64,000 nucleotides of DNA from CATOSP01 sp034422355 (GTDB lineage: Bacteria; Chloroflexota; Dehalococcoidia; Lucifugimonadales; UBA3495): NCBI GenBank assembly GCA_034422355.1, contig DAOUJS010000146.1:29155-93154 (forward strand), read 5' to 3'. Under the pieces are notes generated by a model. That model was given only the letters and a program-made list of their open reading frames with translations. It was not told the DNA's origin and ran no database searches. Of this stretch, positions 35,692 to 46,810 are shown in pieces. Within the stretch, counting starts at the first letter, position 1. Each line of letters begins with the position of its first letter. The position numbers and the translations under genes are program-made.

Positions 35692-35803
35692 CCGTTGCCG
35701 CAGTCACACCCCGCCCCAGCGATGACAGGATTTTCCGCAATACCAGGTACGAATTCCGCTTCAAAGCTGGCACATTCGATGCTCATTTTGCTAAACTATC
35801 GTT

Positions 35804-36592
35804 ATGGCGGCAGGTAAAGTTGGCAAGCTGTACCTGGTAGGTCTGGGACCAGGGGGTGAAGACCTCCTCACACCCAGGGCAACTTCAGCTTTGCGAGAGT
35901 GCGACACCGTAATAGGCTACCATCTCTACATCCGGCAAGTCGAAGACCTGCTATCCGGCAAGGAACGGATCGCAATGGAACTCGGCCAGGAGATGGAAAG
36001 GGCGAATCGTGCTGTCGAATTGGCTTCGTCGGGGCGGGTGGTTGGTGTAATATCGTCAGGGGACGCCGGAATATATGGCATGTCCGGCCCCGTGTTCCTG
36101 GCGCTGTCGGAAATCGGATGGAACGGGGCCTCTCCCCAAGTCGAGACGGTCCCCGGCGTGTCAGCCATGCAGGCGGCAGCGGCCCTTCTTGGGTCGCCCC
36201 TGATGCAGGACTTCTGCGCCATCAGCCTTAGCAACTTGCTCACGCCGTGGGAGGCCATCGAGAGGCGTCTGAACGCCGCCGCCCAGGGAGACTTCGTAGT
36301 CGCCCTTTACAATCCGCGCAGCCGCCGCCGGGACTGGCAACTCCTGGAGGCCCGCCGCATAATGATGGAACACCGACCGGCGAGCACCCCGGTTGGCATA
36401 GTCCGGGAAGCATTCCGTCCCGGCCAACAAGTGACCGTCACAGACTTAGCCCATCTGGAGGGACAGGTCGAATCGGTAGACATGGTGACCATCGTCCTGA
36501 TAGGCAACTCAACGACCTATATCCAGGCCGGTATGATGGCGACACCCAGGGGATATGAAGAGAAAATTACATCCCCAGGGGTTAACCCATAG
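35804..36592 (+). CDS. cbiH: Cobalt-precorrin-3B C17-methyltransferase
   Basis: CbiH/CobJ methylates C-17 and contracts the ring. The 262-residue protein has KLYLVGLGPGGEDLLTPRA, VIGYHLYIRQVEDL, VVGVISSGDAGIYGM, VPGVSAMQAAAALLGSPL and FVVALYNPRSRRRDWQL, diagnostic for this family. A gap of 112 bases separates it from cbiG, so it may have its own ribosome site and promoter. It ends the visible cluster. Confidence 0.93.
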   Translation: MAAGKVGKLYLVGLGPGGEDLLTPRATSALRECDTVIGYHLYIRQVEDLLSGKERIAMELGQEMERANRAVELASSGRVVGVISSGDAGIYGMSGPVFLALSEIGWNGASPQVETVPGVSAMQAAAALLGSPLMQDFCAISLSNLLTPWEAIERRLNAAAQGDFVVALYNPRSRRRDWQLLEARRIMMEHRPASTPVGIVREAFRPGQQVTVTDLAHLEGQVESVDMVTIVLIGNSTTYIQAGMMATPRGYEEKITSPGVNP

Positions 36593-36669
36593 GTCTGTGG
36601 GCAACAGTCGGAATTTTACAGCTGAGACTCAGAGGCGAATATCTCAAACATCATAATGGAGGGCCAGTG

Positions 36670-36900
36670 ATGGACGCCAAAAGCACTTTCATAGCAGGAC
36701 TGATCGCCGGAGCGCTGGGTGGAGCCGCAGCGGCATTGCTCCTGGCTCCCAAACAAGGCAGGGAGACAAGGGAAATCATCATCGACCGCGCCAACCAGGT
36801 CAGAGGCAGGGCAGCCGACCAGATAGCTTCCATAAGAGAGCGGTCCCGCAGGGGCGCAGGTGGGGAAGTGGTCGACGCAGCATCTGACGACGACCTGTAG
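36670..36900 (+). CDS. YtxH-domain small membrane-associated protein
   Basis: A 76-residue protein: an N-terminal Gly/Ala-rich membrane helix (FIAGLIAGALGGAAAALLLAPKQG) and an amphipathic tail with ETREIIIDRANQVRGRA. This is the YtxH/gas-vesicle-like layout; such proteins are often stress-related. A GGAGGG precedes the ATG at 36670 (a GTG lies one codon earlier). Function is not established. Confidence 0.8.
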   Translation: MDAKSTFIAGLIAGALGGAAAALLLAPKQGRETREIIIDRANQVRGRAADQIASIRERSRRGAGGEVVDAASDDDL

Positions 36901-36937
36901 ACCCTTCGTTAAGCTGCCGGAGATTCGATCACCTAAC

Positions 36938-36979
36938 TGGGGGATGGGCCGGGATTCTGCCCGGCCACCTGTCCCCAAT
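36938..36979. other. GC-rich hairpin
   Basis: GGGGATGGGCCGGG and CCCGGCC...TCCCC form an imperfect stem with an ATTCTG loop, 38 bases after the YtxH stop. It could stop transcription, but no T-run follows on either strand. Confidence 0.35.
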
Positions 36980-37167
36980 AAACAATCGATAGTCGCTGGA
37001 CCTGCCAGGGTGGAAATCCCCGTTACCCGCGGCGGATGCCTGTCCCACGATGGGTAGGCCGTTTCTTCTCCAACGGTAAATCCAGTACAGACTTGTAGCT
37101 CGTAATCTATCGAAGAGGCCGCGTCTGCTGGCCGCGGTGTGCTCTTGATTCGGACCAACGCCGGAAG

Positions 37168-38124
37168 ATGCCCATGATCGAGGCCAACGGCATCTGCAAA
37201 TCATACGGGCCCATTCAGGCCCTTCGCAACGTTTCCTTTCAGGTTGGCGCCGGTGAAATAGTGGGGTTGCTGGGATCAAACGGAGCGGGCAAGTCCACCC
37301 TGATGAAGGTGCTTACCGGATACCTCCAACCGGACGAAGGCCAGGCGTATATCGACAACCTGGACGTAGTCTCCGACACCCTTGCCGTGCAAGATAGGGT
37401 AGGATACCTGCCCGAGAGCGCCCCGCTTTACCCGGAGATGTCGGTGCAGGCCCACTTGAGTATGATCGCCGACCTGCGCCGGGTGCCACGCTCCGAAAAG
37501 TTGGCCATGCTCTCCCGCGCCGTCCGGGCAACGTCGTTGGAAGACCAGTTGACCCGGCCCGTCGGTCACCTGAGCAAGGGCTACCGCCAGCGAGTCGGGC
37601 TGGCCCAGACCATCCTTCACAATCCCAAGCTGCTCATCCTCGATGAACCGACCGCCGGCCTCGACCCCATCCAGATCGTCGAGGTGCGCCACCTCATCCG
37701 CGGCCTGGCCCAACGCAGCACGGTGCTACTCTCGACTCATATCCTGTCCGAGGTGGAAGCCCTCTGCGACCGGGTCATCATCATGCTGAACGGCGAAATC
37801 AGGGCCGACACCCGCCTGTCCGATCTGGCGACTGTGTCTGCGACTGCCCTGATACTGGAACCCGAGTCCGTTGACGTTGCCGCCGACCTCTGGGAGCTTC
37901 CTGGTGTCTATGCCGTGGAGTCCCGTCAGACTCCGGACGGCGATGAGTACCGCATCACGGGGAGCGAGGGCGATCTTCGCCGCCCGATCTATGAGCTGGT
38001 CAGCCGTAGCAACTGGCCGCTAAAGGAATTGAGGCGGGAAGTCCGTACCCTTGAGACCATCTTCAACGACCTGGTGACCGAGAACGGCCTCGACTCAGAC
38101 CACGAGCGGGCGACCGCGCGGTGA
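37168..38124 (+). CDS. ABC transporter ATP-binding protein (GldA-like)
   Basis: A 318-residue ATPase with Walker A GSNGAGKSTL, Q-loop, ABC signature LSKGYRQRVGLAQ, Walker B LLILDEPTAGLDP and H-loop LLSTHIL. The C-terminal 90 residues match the extension seen in gliding-type/ABC-2 systems. The stop overlaps the GTG start of the permease gene (GTGA). It powers the ABC-2/GldG complex encoded downstream; substrate unknown. Confidence 0.92.
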   Translation: MPMIEANGICKSYGPIQALRNVSFQVGAGEIVGLLGSNGAGKSTLMKVLTGYLQPDEGQAYIDNLDVVSDTLAVQDRVGYLPESAPLYPEMSVQAHLSMIADLRRVPRSEKLAMLSRAVRATSLEDQLTRPVGHLSKGYRQRVGLAQTILHNPKLLILDEPTAGLDPIQIVEVRHLIRGLAQRSTVLLSTHILSEVEALCDRVIIMLNGEIRADTRLSDLATVSATALILEPESVDVAADLWELPGVYAVESRQTPDGDEYRITGSEGDLRRPIYELVSRSNWPLKELRREVRTLETIFNDLVTENGLDSDHERATAR

Positions 38125-40991
38125 TCCCCTCCTTCGCGCCCATGCGTGTCGTGGCCCGCAAGGAGATGCGGGCCTACTTCGGTTCCCCACTGGCCCTGAT
38201 TTTCGTCGGCGTGTTCCTGGTTGTCACCTTTTTCCTGTTCTTCTGGGTAGATGCCTTCTTCTCCCGGAACATCGCCGACATCCGCCCTCTCTTCCAATGG
38301 ATGCCGGTGGTGATGATATTCCTGGTGGCCACGCTGACGATGCGCCAGTGGAGCGAGGAGCAGCGCGTGGGCACCATGGAAGTGCTGCTAACCCTTCCAA
38401 TCCCTCGCCTGCAACTGGTGCTGGGCAAAATGTTCGCAGTCATGGCCCTGGTAGCCATTGGACTGGCCCTGACCCTGTTCCTCCCCATAACCGTCAGCAT
38501 CCTGGGCGACCTCGACTGGGGTCCTGTATTGGGAGGATACCTGGCGACGCTCCTGATGGCCTCGGCCTACACCTCCATCGGCCTGTTCGTTTCCTCCCGG
38601 ACCCCGAACCAGATAGTTTCCCTGATAATCACGGTCATCATCTGCGCCGTCCTCTACATGGCCGGGACCCAGGAAATTGCCGCCTTCGCCGGTGAAAGGC
38701 TGGAGACCCTGCTGCGGGCCGTGGGCATCGGAAGCCGGTTCGAGAGCATCGAGCGCGGCGTCATAGACCTGCGGGACCTGGCGTACTACTTCTCCCTGAC
38801 CGCAGTCTTCGTCCTGCTCAACCTGGTGTCCATAGACATGAAACGCTGGAGTGCCGGGCCGAACACGGCCCGCTACCGCCGTAATGTATTGATCGCCGGA
38901 ACCTTGATTGTTGCGAACCTGGTCTTACTGAACGCATGGCTATACCCCCTGTCCGGCCTGCGCCTCGACCTTACCTCCCAGGGCCAGTACAGTTTGTCAG
39001 CCCCGACCAGGGACCTGATCGACGGCCTGGATGAGCCGTTGCTGCTCCGCGGCTACATCAGCGACCGCACCCATCCGGCCCTCGCGCCGCTGGTCCCAAC
39101 CATCGAAGACATGATGCGCGAGTATGAGATCGCATCCGGTGGCAGGATCACCGCTGAGGTTGTAGACCCCAGGGAGGAGGAAGGGCTGGAACAGGAGGCC
39201 AACCAGGTGTACGGCATTCGTCCCCAGCCATTCCGGGTTGCGGAACGATACCAGACATCGGTGGTCAACTCCTACTTCGACATCCTGGTCCGTTACGGCG
39301 ACCAGTTTGTGACTCTGAATTTCCAGGAACTCATCGAGGTAGAGCCGCGCCGGGGCAGGCCCCCGGACGTCCGCCTGCGCAACCTGGAGTTCGACCTGAC
39401 CAGGGCGATAAAGCGTGTGGTCACGGGTTTCCAGAATCTCGATCTGGCATACGCATCCCTGGAAGAACCCCTGCGCCTGACCGCATTCGTTACCCCTACG
39501 ACGCTGCCGGAGCCGCTTCAGGGAGTGGAGGAGCGGATAACCGCGGTTGGGATGGAGTTCCAGGAAGCGGCCAAAGGCAAAGTGCTGTTCGAGTTGGTAA
39601 ACCCCGACGCTCCCGGCGGTTCAGTCAACCGCCAACAGGTCCAGGAACAATACGGCCTTGCGGCATATCCGGTGTCCTTCTTCTCCCAGGACTCTTACTA
39701 CCTGCACATGGTCCTTCAGTCGGGAGACGAGACCTCGGTGATCTACCCGGAAGGGGAAATGCGGGAGGATGAAATCCGCGCCAGCGTCGAAGCTGCAATC
39801 CGGCGGGCGGTGCCCGGTTTCCTTCGCACCGTTGGCATCTGGGCACTGCCACCGGAACCTCCGCAGAGTGGCGCGCCTCCCAAGTCCATATCCACGTGGA
39901 CCCTCGCGGTGCAACAGTTGGCCCAGGACTATGACCTGACCCTGGCCGATCTGAGCCAGGGCCGGGTAAGCACTGATATTGATGTCCTGGTGGTGCTGGC
40001 CCCCCAGGGAATGACCGATGTTGAGCGTTTCGCAATCGACCAGTTCCTCATGGGCGGCGGCTCGGTCGTCATCGCCGCGGGCAGCTACCAGCTATCCCCG
40101 CTGCTGCTGGCAGGTGTCCTGGCGGTAGACGAACTCGAAGGCGGACTGGAGAAGATGCTCGCCAGCTACGGCGTTACTGTCGGCAAGGACCTGGTGCTGG
40201 ACCCACAAAACCAGCCCTTCCCGGTGCGGACCCAGCGCAGGGTCGGCGGTATTACCGTTTCCGAGATGCAGAACGTGGACTACCCCTTCTTCGTGGACAT
40301 ACGGAGGGATGGTATGGCAGGGCAAAGCGCCATCACCGCCGACCTGCCGGCCGTCACCATGCAGTGGGTAACCGAGTTGAGCATAGACGCGGAAAAGACC
40401 ATCGACAATGAAGTGACCCCGCTGCTGTGGTCTTCCGACGGCTCATGGGTCTCCGGCTCCCAGTCCGTGCAGCCCGACCCGACAGTATTCCCGGAGTACG
40501 GTTTCCCCGTGGAGGGGGAACAACAGTCCCGCACCCTGGCCGTGAGCATTCGCGGCCCTTTTGAGAGCCATTTCAAGGGGCAACCTTCTCCTCTGCAAGG
40601 CGAGGTCCAGGACGGACAGTCAGTATCTGGAAGGGTCATCGAATCATCCCCGGAGTCGTCCCGGCTCATCGTCATCTCAAGCTCCGAGTTCCTGAGCGAC
40701 TCGGTGCTGGAGATTTCCCGGGCGGTTTCCGCCGACCGTACCGTGCTGAACCTACAGTTCCTCCAGAACGCAGTGGACTGGTCCGCGGAGGACGAAGAAC
40801 TATTGGGACTGCGATTCCAGGGGTCCCAGACCCACTTGCTCAAGCCCCTGGACGAGCAGGAACAGACCCTGTGGGAAATAGCAAACTACGGGGTGGCATT
40901 GTTCGCTCTCCTCATAATCGGCGGCGTGTGGGCCATCCGCCAGCGCAGCGAGACTCCCATTACCCTGGTTGGCGACGGTGACCCGACGTGA
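38121..40991 (+). CDS. Fused ABC-2 permease and GldG-like protein
   Basis: A 956-residue protein. Residues 1-240 form an ABC-2 permease with six helices (RKEMRAYFGSPLALIFVGVF, VMIFLVATLTMRQWSEEQR, GTMEVLLTLPI). A central helix (residues 250-275) leads into a large periplasmic GldG/IFT52-like domain (LDLTSQGQYSLSAPTRDLID, then LVVLAPQGMTDVERFAIDQFL), and a last helix near residue 930. In Bacteroidetes these are separate GldF and GldG. Starts at GTG, overlapping the ATPase gene by 4 bases; ends in a GTGA overlap with the DUF4340 gene. Confidence 0.88.
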   Translation: MIPSFAPMRVVARKEMRAYFGSPLALIFVGVFLVVTFFLFFWVDAFFSRNIADIRPLFQWMPVVMIFLVATLTMRQWSEEQRVGTMEVLLTLPIPRLQLVLGKMFAVMALVAIGLALTLFLPITVSILGDLDWGPVLGGYLATLLMASAYTSIGLFVSSRTPNQIVSLIITVIICAVLYMAGTQEIAAFAGERLETLLRAVGIGSRFESIERGVIDLRDLAYYFSLTAVFVLLNLVSIDMKRWSAGPNTARYRRNVLIAGTLIVANLVLLNAWLYPLSGLRLDLTSQGQYSLSAPTRDLIDGLDEPLLLRGYISDRTHPALAPLVPTIEDMMREYEIASGGRITAEVVDPREEEGLEQEANQVYGIRPQPFRVAERYQTSVVNSYFDILVRYGDQFVTLNFQELIEVEPRRGRPPDVRLRNLEFDLTRAIKRVVTGFQNLDLAYASLEEPLRLTAFVTPTTLPEPLQGVEERITAVGMEFQEAAKGKVLFELVNPDAPGGSVNRQQVQEQYGLAAYPVSFFSQDSYYLHMVLQSGDETSVIYPEGEMREDEIRASVEAAIRRAVPGFLRTVGIWALPPEPPQSGAPPKSISTWTLAVQQLAQDYDLTLADLSQGRVSTDIDVLVVLAPQGMTDVERFAIDQFLMGGGSVVIAAGSYQLSPLLLAGVLAVDELEGGLEKMLASYGVTVGKDLVLDPQNQPFPVRTQRRVGGITVSEMQNVDYPFFVDIRRDGMAGQSAITADLPAVTMQWVTELSIDAEKTIDNEVTPLLWSSDGSWVSGSQSVQPDPTVFPEYGFPVEGEQQSRTLAVSIRGPFESHFKGQPSPLQGEVQDGQSVSGRVIESSPESSRLIVISSSEFLSDSVLEISRAVSADRTVLNLQFLQNAVDWSAEDEELLGLRFQGSQTHLLKPLDEQEQTLWEIANYGVALFALLIIGGVWAIRQRSETPITLVGDGDPT

Positions 40992-41950
40992 GCCTGCAAA
41001 ACAAGGTCCTCGCCGCAATCCTGGCCCTCCAGGCTGTAATTCTCGTCGTGGTCTTCTGGCCCAGGTCGTCCGGGCCGGGCATCCATCAGTTTATCGAGAG
41101 GCTGGAGGAGCCGGACGTCGTCTCGGTCATCATCACCGACGGGGATGGCCAGTCTATCCGTGTCAACCGTAGCCCCTTTGGCTGTGTACTTCCCGATGCG
41201 GAGGACTATCCCTGTGCCAGGGGCCGCCTAGCCGATTTTTTGCAGCGGATCGTCCCATTGACAACCGCGTCCCTAGTAACCGACGCGGTGGAGAGTCACG
41301 CCCGCTTTAGCGTAGCCGAGGACAGTTTCGAGCGGACCATCGAACTGGAGTTGGCCGACGGCGCACGGCACAAGTTCTACCTGGGCACGTCGCCAAGCGG
41401 CCGCTCCGGCCACGCCCGGCTGGAAGGGGACAACCGGGTCTATCTTGCGCCGGGCCTGTCCGCCTTCGATGCGCCGGTCCGGTCTGATCGATGGGTAGAC
41501 CCGGTGTACTTCTCCGTGCCTCTCGAACAGGTGACAACCCTGGCGATTGAGAACGCATCCGACAAAATCTCGCTCGCCAGGGATGAAGATGGCAAATGGA
41601 TGCTGGACGGAGAAGCATCCGTCACGTCCATCGATCAGGACGAGGCCCGGAATCTGGCCGTCAGCGCCACATCCATGCGGCTCTCGCGTCCCCTGGGCAA
41701 GCAGGAAATGGAATCTTACGGCCTTGGAACCCCGGATGCAGTTGTCACCGTCAGGGTAGGTGATGACGGCGAGGAGCAGGAATTACGGATCGGCCCCATA
41801 ATGGCAGACTATGATGGCCATGTTGCCAAGTCCTCCGAGTCCGCCTACCATGTCGTCATAGACTCGGCCGCTGCCAGGGAGCTGATCGAGCTGACCGCCG
41901 AATCTTTGCTGCAACCACCGGAGGAGCCAACACCGGACGTTTCCAACTGA
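40988..41950 (+). CDS. DUF4340 exported protein
   Basis: A 320-residue protein with one N-terminal membrane helix (NKVLAAILALQAVILVVVFW) and an extracytoplasmic DUF4340 region: VSVIITDGDGQSIRVNR, FYLGTSPSGRSGHARLEGD and WVDPVYFSVPLEQV. DUF4340 proteins accompany GldFG-like transporters. It is translationally coupled (4-base overlap) to the permease-GldG gene, completing a three-gene cassette. Confidence 0.85.
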   Translation: MSLQNKVLAAILALQAVILVVVFWPRSSGPGIHQFIERLEEPDVVSVIITDGDGQSIRVNRSPFGCVLPDAEDYPCARGRLADFLQRIVPLTTASLVTDAVESHARFSVAEDSFERTIELELADGARHKFYLGTSPSGRSGHARLEGDNRVYLAPGLSAFDAPVRSDRWVDPVYFSVPLEQVTTLAIENASDKISLARDEDGKWMLDGEASVTSIDQDEARNLAVSATSMRLSRPLGKQEMESYGLGTPDAVVTVRVGDDGEEQELRIGPIMADYDGHVAKSSESAYHVVIDSAAARELIELTAESLLQPPEEPTPDVSN

Positions 41951-42038
41951 CGGGGACCAGTCCCATCTCAATCGCCAACAGCTTCCCAGGTAGTTGAGCA
42001 ATCCTGGGGCACGGGACACCAAAGTTACAGGTGACGCG

Positions 42039-42248
42039 ATGACTTCCAATTCCGGCAACAGCCTGGAGCAGGACCTGCTATTCGCTGTCGTCAAGGAGAA
42101 ATACGGCCATCTCCTTACCGATGAGCAATTGGACGGCGTGCGTGAAGCCGTTACCGGCCTGCGCGACGTCTTCCGGCCGATGCGCGCCATCAGGCTGACC
42201 AACGACATAGAGCCGTTCTCGAATTTCAGGCCCTTCAGAGGCGACTAG
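42039..42248 (+). CDS. GatC/AtzG-like small protein
   Basis: A 69-residue protein. The last 35 residues (REAVTGLRDVFRPMRAIRLTND then IEPFSNFRPFRGD) resemble the C-terminal IEP-x3-FRP anchor that GatC and AtzG wrap around their amidase partners. The gene ends 1 base before an amidase-signature gene, the arrangement seen for AtzG/AtzE. I infer it is a small structural subunit of that amidase. An upstream in-frame ATG at 41994 is less likely. Confidence 0.55.
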   Translation: MTSNSGNSLEQDLLFAVVKEKYGHLLTDEQLDGVREAVTGLRDVFRPMRAIRLTNDIEPFSNFRPFRGD

Positions 42249-42249
42249 C

Positions 42250-43677
42250 ATGGCGGACACGCTTACGTTTGCCCCGATCAGGGAACTTGCCGGACTAATC
42301 AAGAGCAAGTCAGTCTCCCCGGTGGAACTGACTCAGTCCTGCCTGGACCGTCTCGAGAGGCTGGGAGGCCACTACAACGCCGTGGTCACCGTGACGGCGG
42401 ACCGAGCCATGCAACTGGCCAGGGCCGCCGAGTCGGAAATCGCCGCGGGCCGCAGCAGGGGACTGCTCCACGGTATCCCCTGGGGGGCCAAGGACCTGCT
42501 GGCTACCTCCGGCGGCATCCCCACCACCTGGGGAGCAGCGCCCTTCAAGGACCAGCAGTTCGATTACGACGCCACAGTCGTATCCCGCCTTGAAGAGTCC
42601 GGCGCGCCCCTGGTTGCCAAGCTGGCCATGATCGAACTGGCCGGGGGCATGGGCTACACCCACCCTAACGCATCATTGACCGGCCCTCCGAAGAACCCCT
42701 GGGATACGGGCCGCTGGACTGGGGGCTCCTCCAGCGGTTCGGGCGCGGCGGTGGCCGCCGGTCTGACGCCATTCGCCATCGGCTCCGAGACCTGGGGGTC
42801 AATCCTGCAACCCTCGGCAAGCTGCGGGCTGTCCGGGTTGCGGCCCACCTATGGCCGCGTCAGCAGGCACGGCGCAATGGCCCTCTGCTGGACCCTGGAC
42901 AAACTGGGACCTATCTGTCTCACCGCGGACGACTGCGGAGTCGTGCTTGAGGCCATTGCCGGACCAGATGCCCGGGACCCTTCGACCCACCCGGAGAGAT
43001 TCAGATACGACTCGCAGTTTCAGCCAGGCCGCCGGTACAGGATAGGGATGTTGAAGGGCATCCTCGACAACGCGGATGATGCTGTAAGAGAGAACTTCGA
43101 GGCGGCAATCGCCAGCCTGAAGGACGCGGCCGACGTTGAGGAGATGGAGTTCCCCGAATTCCCTTACGTCGAGGTAACGTCCACGGTCCTTATGGTGGAG
43201 GCCGCCAGCGCCTTCGAGGACTTCGTTGCGGAGGGCGGCCCGCAGGAACTGTCATCTCCGGGCTATCATCATGGCCGGGGGCCATACGCCCGGCCCGCAG
43301 TCCTAGCCACCGACTACATCAAGGCCCTCCGCCTCCGAGGAGTCATGGCCCGGCAGGTGGACCCTGTCATGGCCCGGTACGATGCGCTGGTCGCGCCCAC
43401 ATCAATGAACACGGCCACGCCCATCGACCAGGATTTCAGGAGCCGGTCCATGGCCTCGACAGGGCCGGGAGACATGATGGGGGCCATTGGCAACGGCTGC
43501 GGCCTGCCGTCCATCTCCGTACCCAACGGGTTTGACCAGGACGGCCTGCCCACCGGAATCCAGTTTATGTCAAGGGCCTACGACGAGAACGTTTGCATCG
43601 CCATCGCCCGGGAGTTCCAGGCCCGCACCGATTGGCACACCCGCCACCCCGACGAGCCAACCGATCTCACCGGGTAG
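42250..43677 (+). CDS. Amidase-signature family hydrolase
   Basis: A 475-residue amidase-signature enzyme using a Ser-cisSer-Lys triad. Lys81 lies in GIPWGAKDLL, the cis-Ser in WTGGSSSGSGAAVAAG (about 161-162), and the nucleophile is probably Ser184 in GSETWGSILQPSAS. The usual DTGGS is changed to ETWGS, placing Trp where a Gly normally lies in the oxyanion loop. It may act on amides or a nucleotide-like substrate with the AtzG-like partner. Substrate is unknown. Confidence 0.85.
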   Translation: MADTLTFAPIRELAGLIKSKSVSPVELTQSCLDRLERLGGHYNAVVTVTADRAMQLARAAESEIAAGRSRGLLHGIPWGAKDLLATSGGIPTTWGAAPFKDQQFDYDATVVSRLEESGAPLVAKLAMIELAGGMGYTHPNASLTGPPKNPWDTGRWTGGSSSGSGAAVAAGLTPFAIGSETWGSILQPSASCGLSGLRPTYGRVSRHGAMALCWTLDKLGPICLTADDCGVVLEAIAGPDARDPSTHPERFRYDSQFQPGRRYRIGMLKGILDNADDAVRENFEAAIASLKDAADVEEMEFPEFPYVEVTSTVLMVEAASAFEDFVAEGGPQELSSPGYHHGRGPYARPAVLATDYIKALRLRGVMARQVDPVMARYDALVAPTSMNTATPIDQDFRSRSMASTGPGDMMGAIGNGCGLPSISVPNGFDQDGLPTGIQFMSRAYDENVCIAIAREFQARTDWHTRHPDEPTDLTG

Positions 43678-43692
43678 ACCAAGGACGGAAGC

Positions 43693-44439
43693 CTACGGAC
43701 TCGGCCCCGGCATAGTCCACTGGGACAGACTTGCCTCCACGGAATTGCAGGGAACGAGTAGCAGGTCACGCCTAACGTGGCTGACCCCGCCCGCCTGCTG
43801 CCCGGAACCGGCCTCCACCGCCAAGCACAGGTCAGTACCTTCGGGGCGCAGCGTACCATCGTCCCCAAAGTCAAATCGCTGCATGGCCGAACCGGAGCAG
43901 GGTTCCAGATATACGAGGTTGTCCCTGGCTTCCAGGCAGAGATCGTAAGCCCTCATGTAAAGCTGGCCTGCGTCCGGTGTGTCGAACACGAATAGCTCGT
44001 CCTCGAAGCCAGGCTTGCACGTATGGGCGTGCAACGCCCGGTCAAGCCTTACCCTGGACCGGTGGCCCACAACATCCACACAATAGAACTCCGGTTCATC
44101 CAGCGGGTCTACCAGCTTGATCAGGCTTTCGGGCCGCGGCGCATTCCCAGTTGCTTCGGGCACCGGCGTGGCAGTCGGTGTTGGAGCCGGCGTGAAGGTT
44201 GTTCGGGGCGTGGGAGTCAGAGCGTCAGCAGGCACATCAGTTGGCGAAGGGACCACTGTTGGCCCTGGCGTGGAAGTAGCCGCTTCCGCTACAGGCGCCG
44301 CGGTTGGTGGTGTGACAGCAGACCGATCACCCAATGGCTCCGCAGACCCGGTACAGGCCAGGGCAACACATATCGCCAAGGCCATTGCCCACAGAGGCCA
44401 GACCTTGTAACCGAGTCGATTCCCTCTTCGACGGACCAT
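43693..44439 (-). CDS. Lipoprotein with ricin-like lectin domain
   Basis: A 248-residue protein: a signal peptide with lipobox ALACTGS (Cys29), a Pro/Thr/Ala-rich linker (residues 40-95, resembling surface-exposed mucin-like linkers), and a C-terminal beta-trefoil-like domain with repeated DLCLEARDNLVYLEPCSG and TDLCLAVEAGSGQQ, each with QRF/QW closings typical of ricin B-type lectins. Likely anchored outside the membrane and carbohydrate-binding. It is convergent with the amidase gene. Confidence 0.7.
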   Translation of the reverse strand: MVRRRGNRLGYKVWPLWAMALAICVALACTGSAEPLGDRSAVTPPTAAPVAEAATSTPGPTVVPSPTDVPADALTPTPRTTFTPAPTPTATPVPEATGNAPRPESLIKLVDPLDEPEFYCVDVVGHRSRVRLDRALHAHTCKPGFEDELFVFDTPDAGQLYMRAYDLCLEARDNLVYLEPCSGSAMQRFDFGDDGTLRPEGTDLCLAVEAGSGQQAGGVSHVRRDLLLVPCNSVEASLSQWTMPGPSP

Positions 44440-44507
44440 CCTGCATTACCCTTCACCAGTGGCGAATGTCCTCATCTCCCACAGGAGGAGAACCAACGGG
44501 TTTCGCC

Positions 44508-44557
44508 CCATAAAGAAAGCCCTTCCCACCGGCTGATGGGAAGGGCTTTCTTTATGG
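44508..44557. terminator. Long perfect bidirectional terminator
   Basis: A perfect 21-bp inverted repeat, CCATAAAGAAAGCCCTTCCCA (44508-44528) and its complement (44537-44557), with an 8-base loop and A/T-rich outer arms giving T-runs on both strands. It ends acs transcription (minus strand). Confidence 0.85.
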
Positions 44558-44571
44558 GCTTAAATGGTTGT

Positions 44572-46524
<1,953 letters not shown>

Positions 46525-46618
46525 AACTCTGTCTCCATAGCCAGTCTGTGACACCACGCACGACCAGCAGTTGTGATGGAGTCAAGACGCGCTGGATAGA
46601 CTCATGCTTGCCGAGCAA

Positions 46619-46647
46619 TTTGTAACACGGAGCGCGGTCTGTTGCAA
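46619..46647 (-). promoter_or_regulatory. Promoter of acs
   Basis: Minus strand TTGCAA (46647-46642) and TACAAA (46624-46619), 17-base spacer, about 95 bases before the acs ATG. Confidence 0.45.
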
Positions 46648-46810
46648 ATGTGCCAGCATCGGCGGGCAACCCCGGTGGAAAGGAAACGGCGGCTCATCCC
46701 ATACCTAACCGAAAAACATGGCAGCACAGCGGACCGACGCCAAAGTTCTCGTTATGGAAAGGGGGATTTCTCTCCACGACAGCGGATTTCGTGGCGATTT
46801 GAGACAGTCA

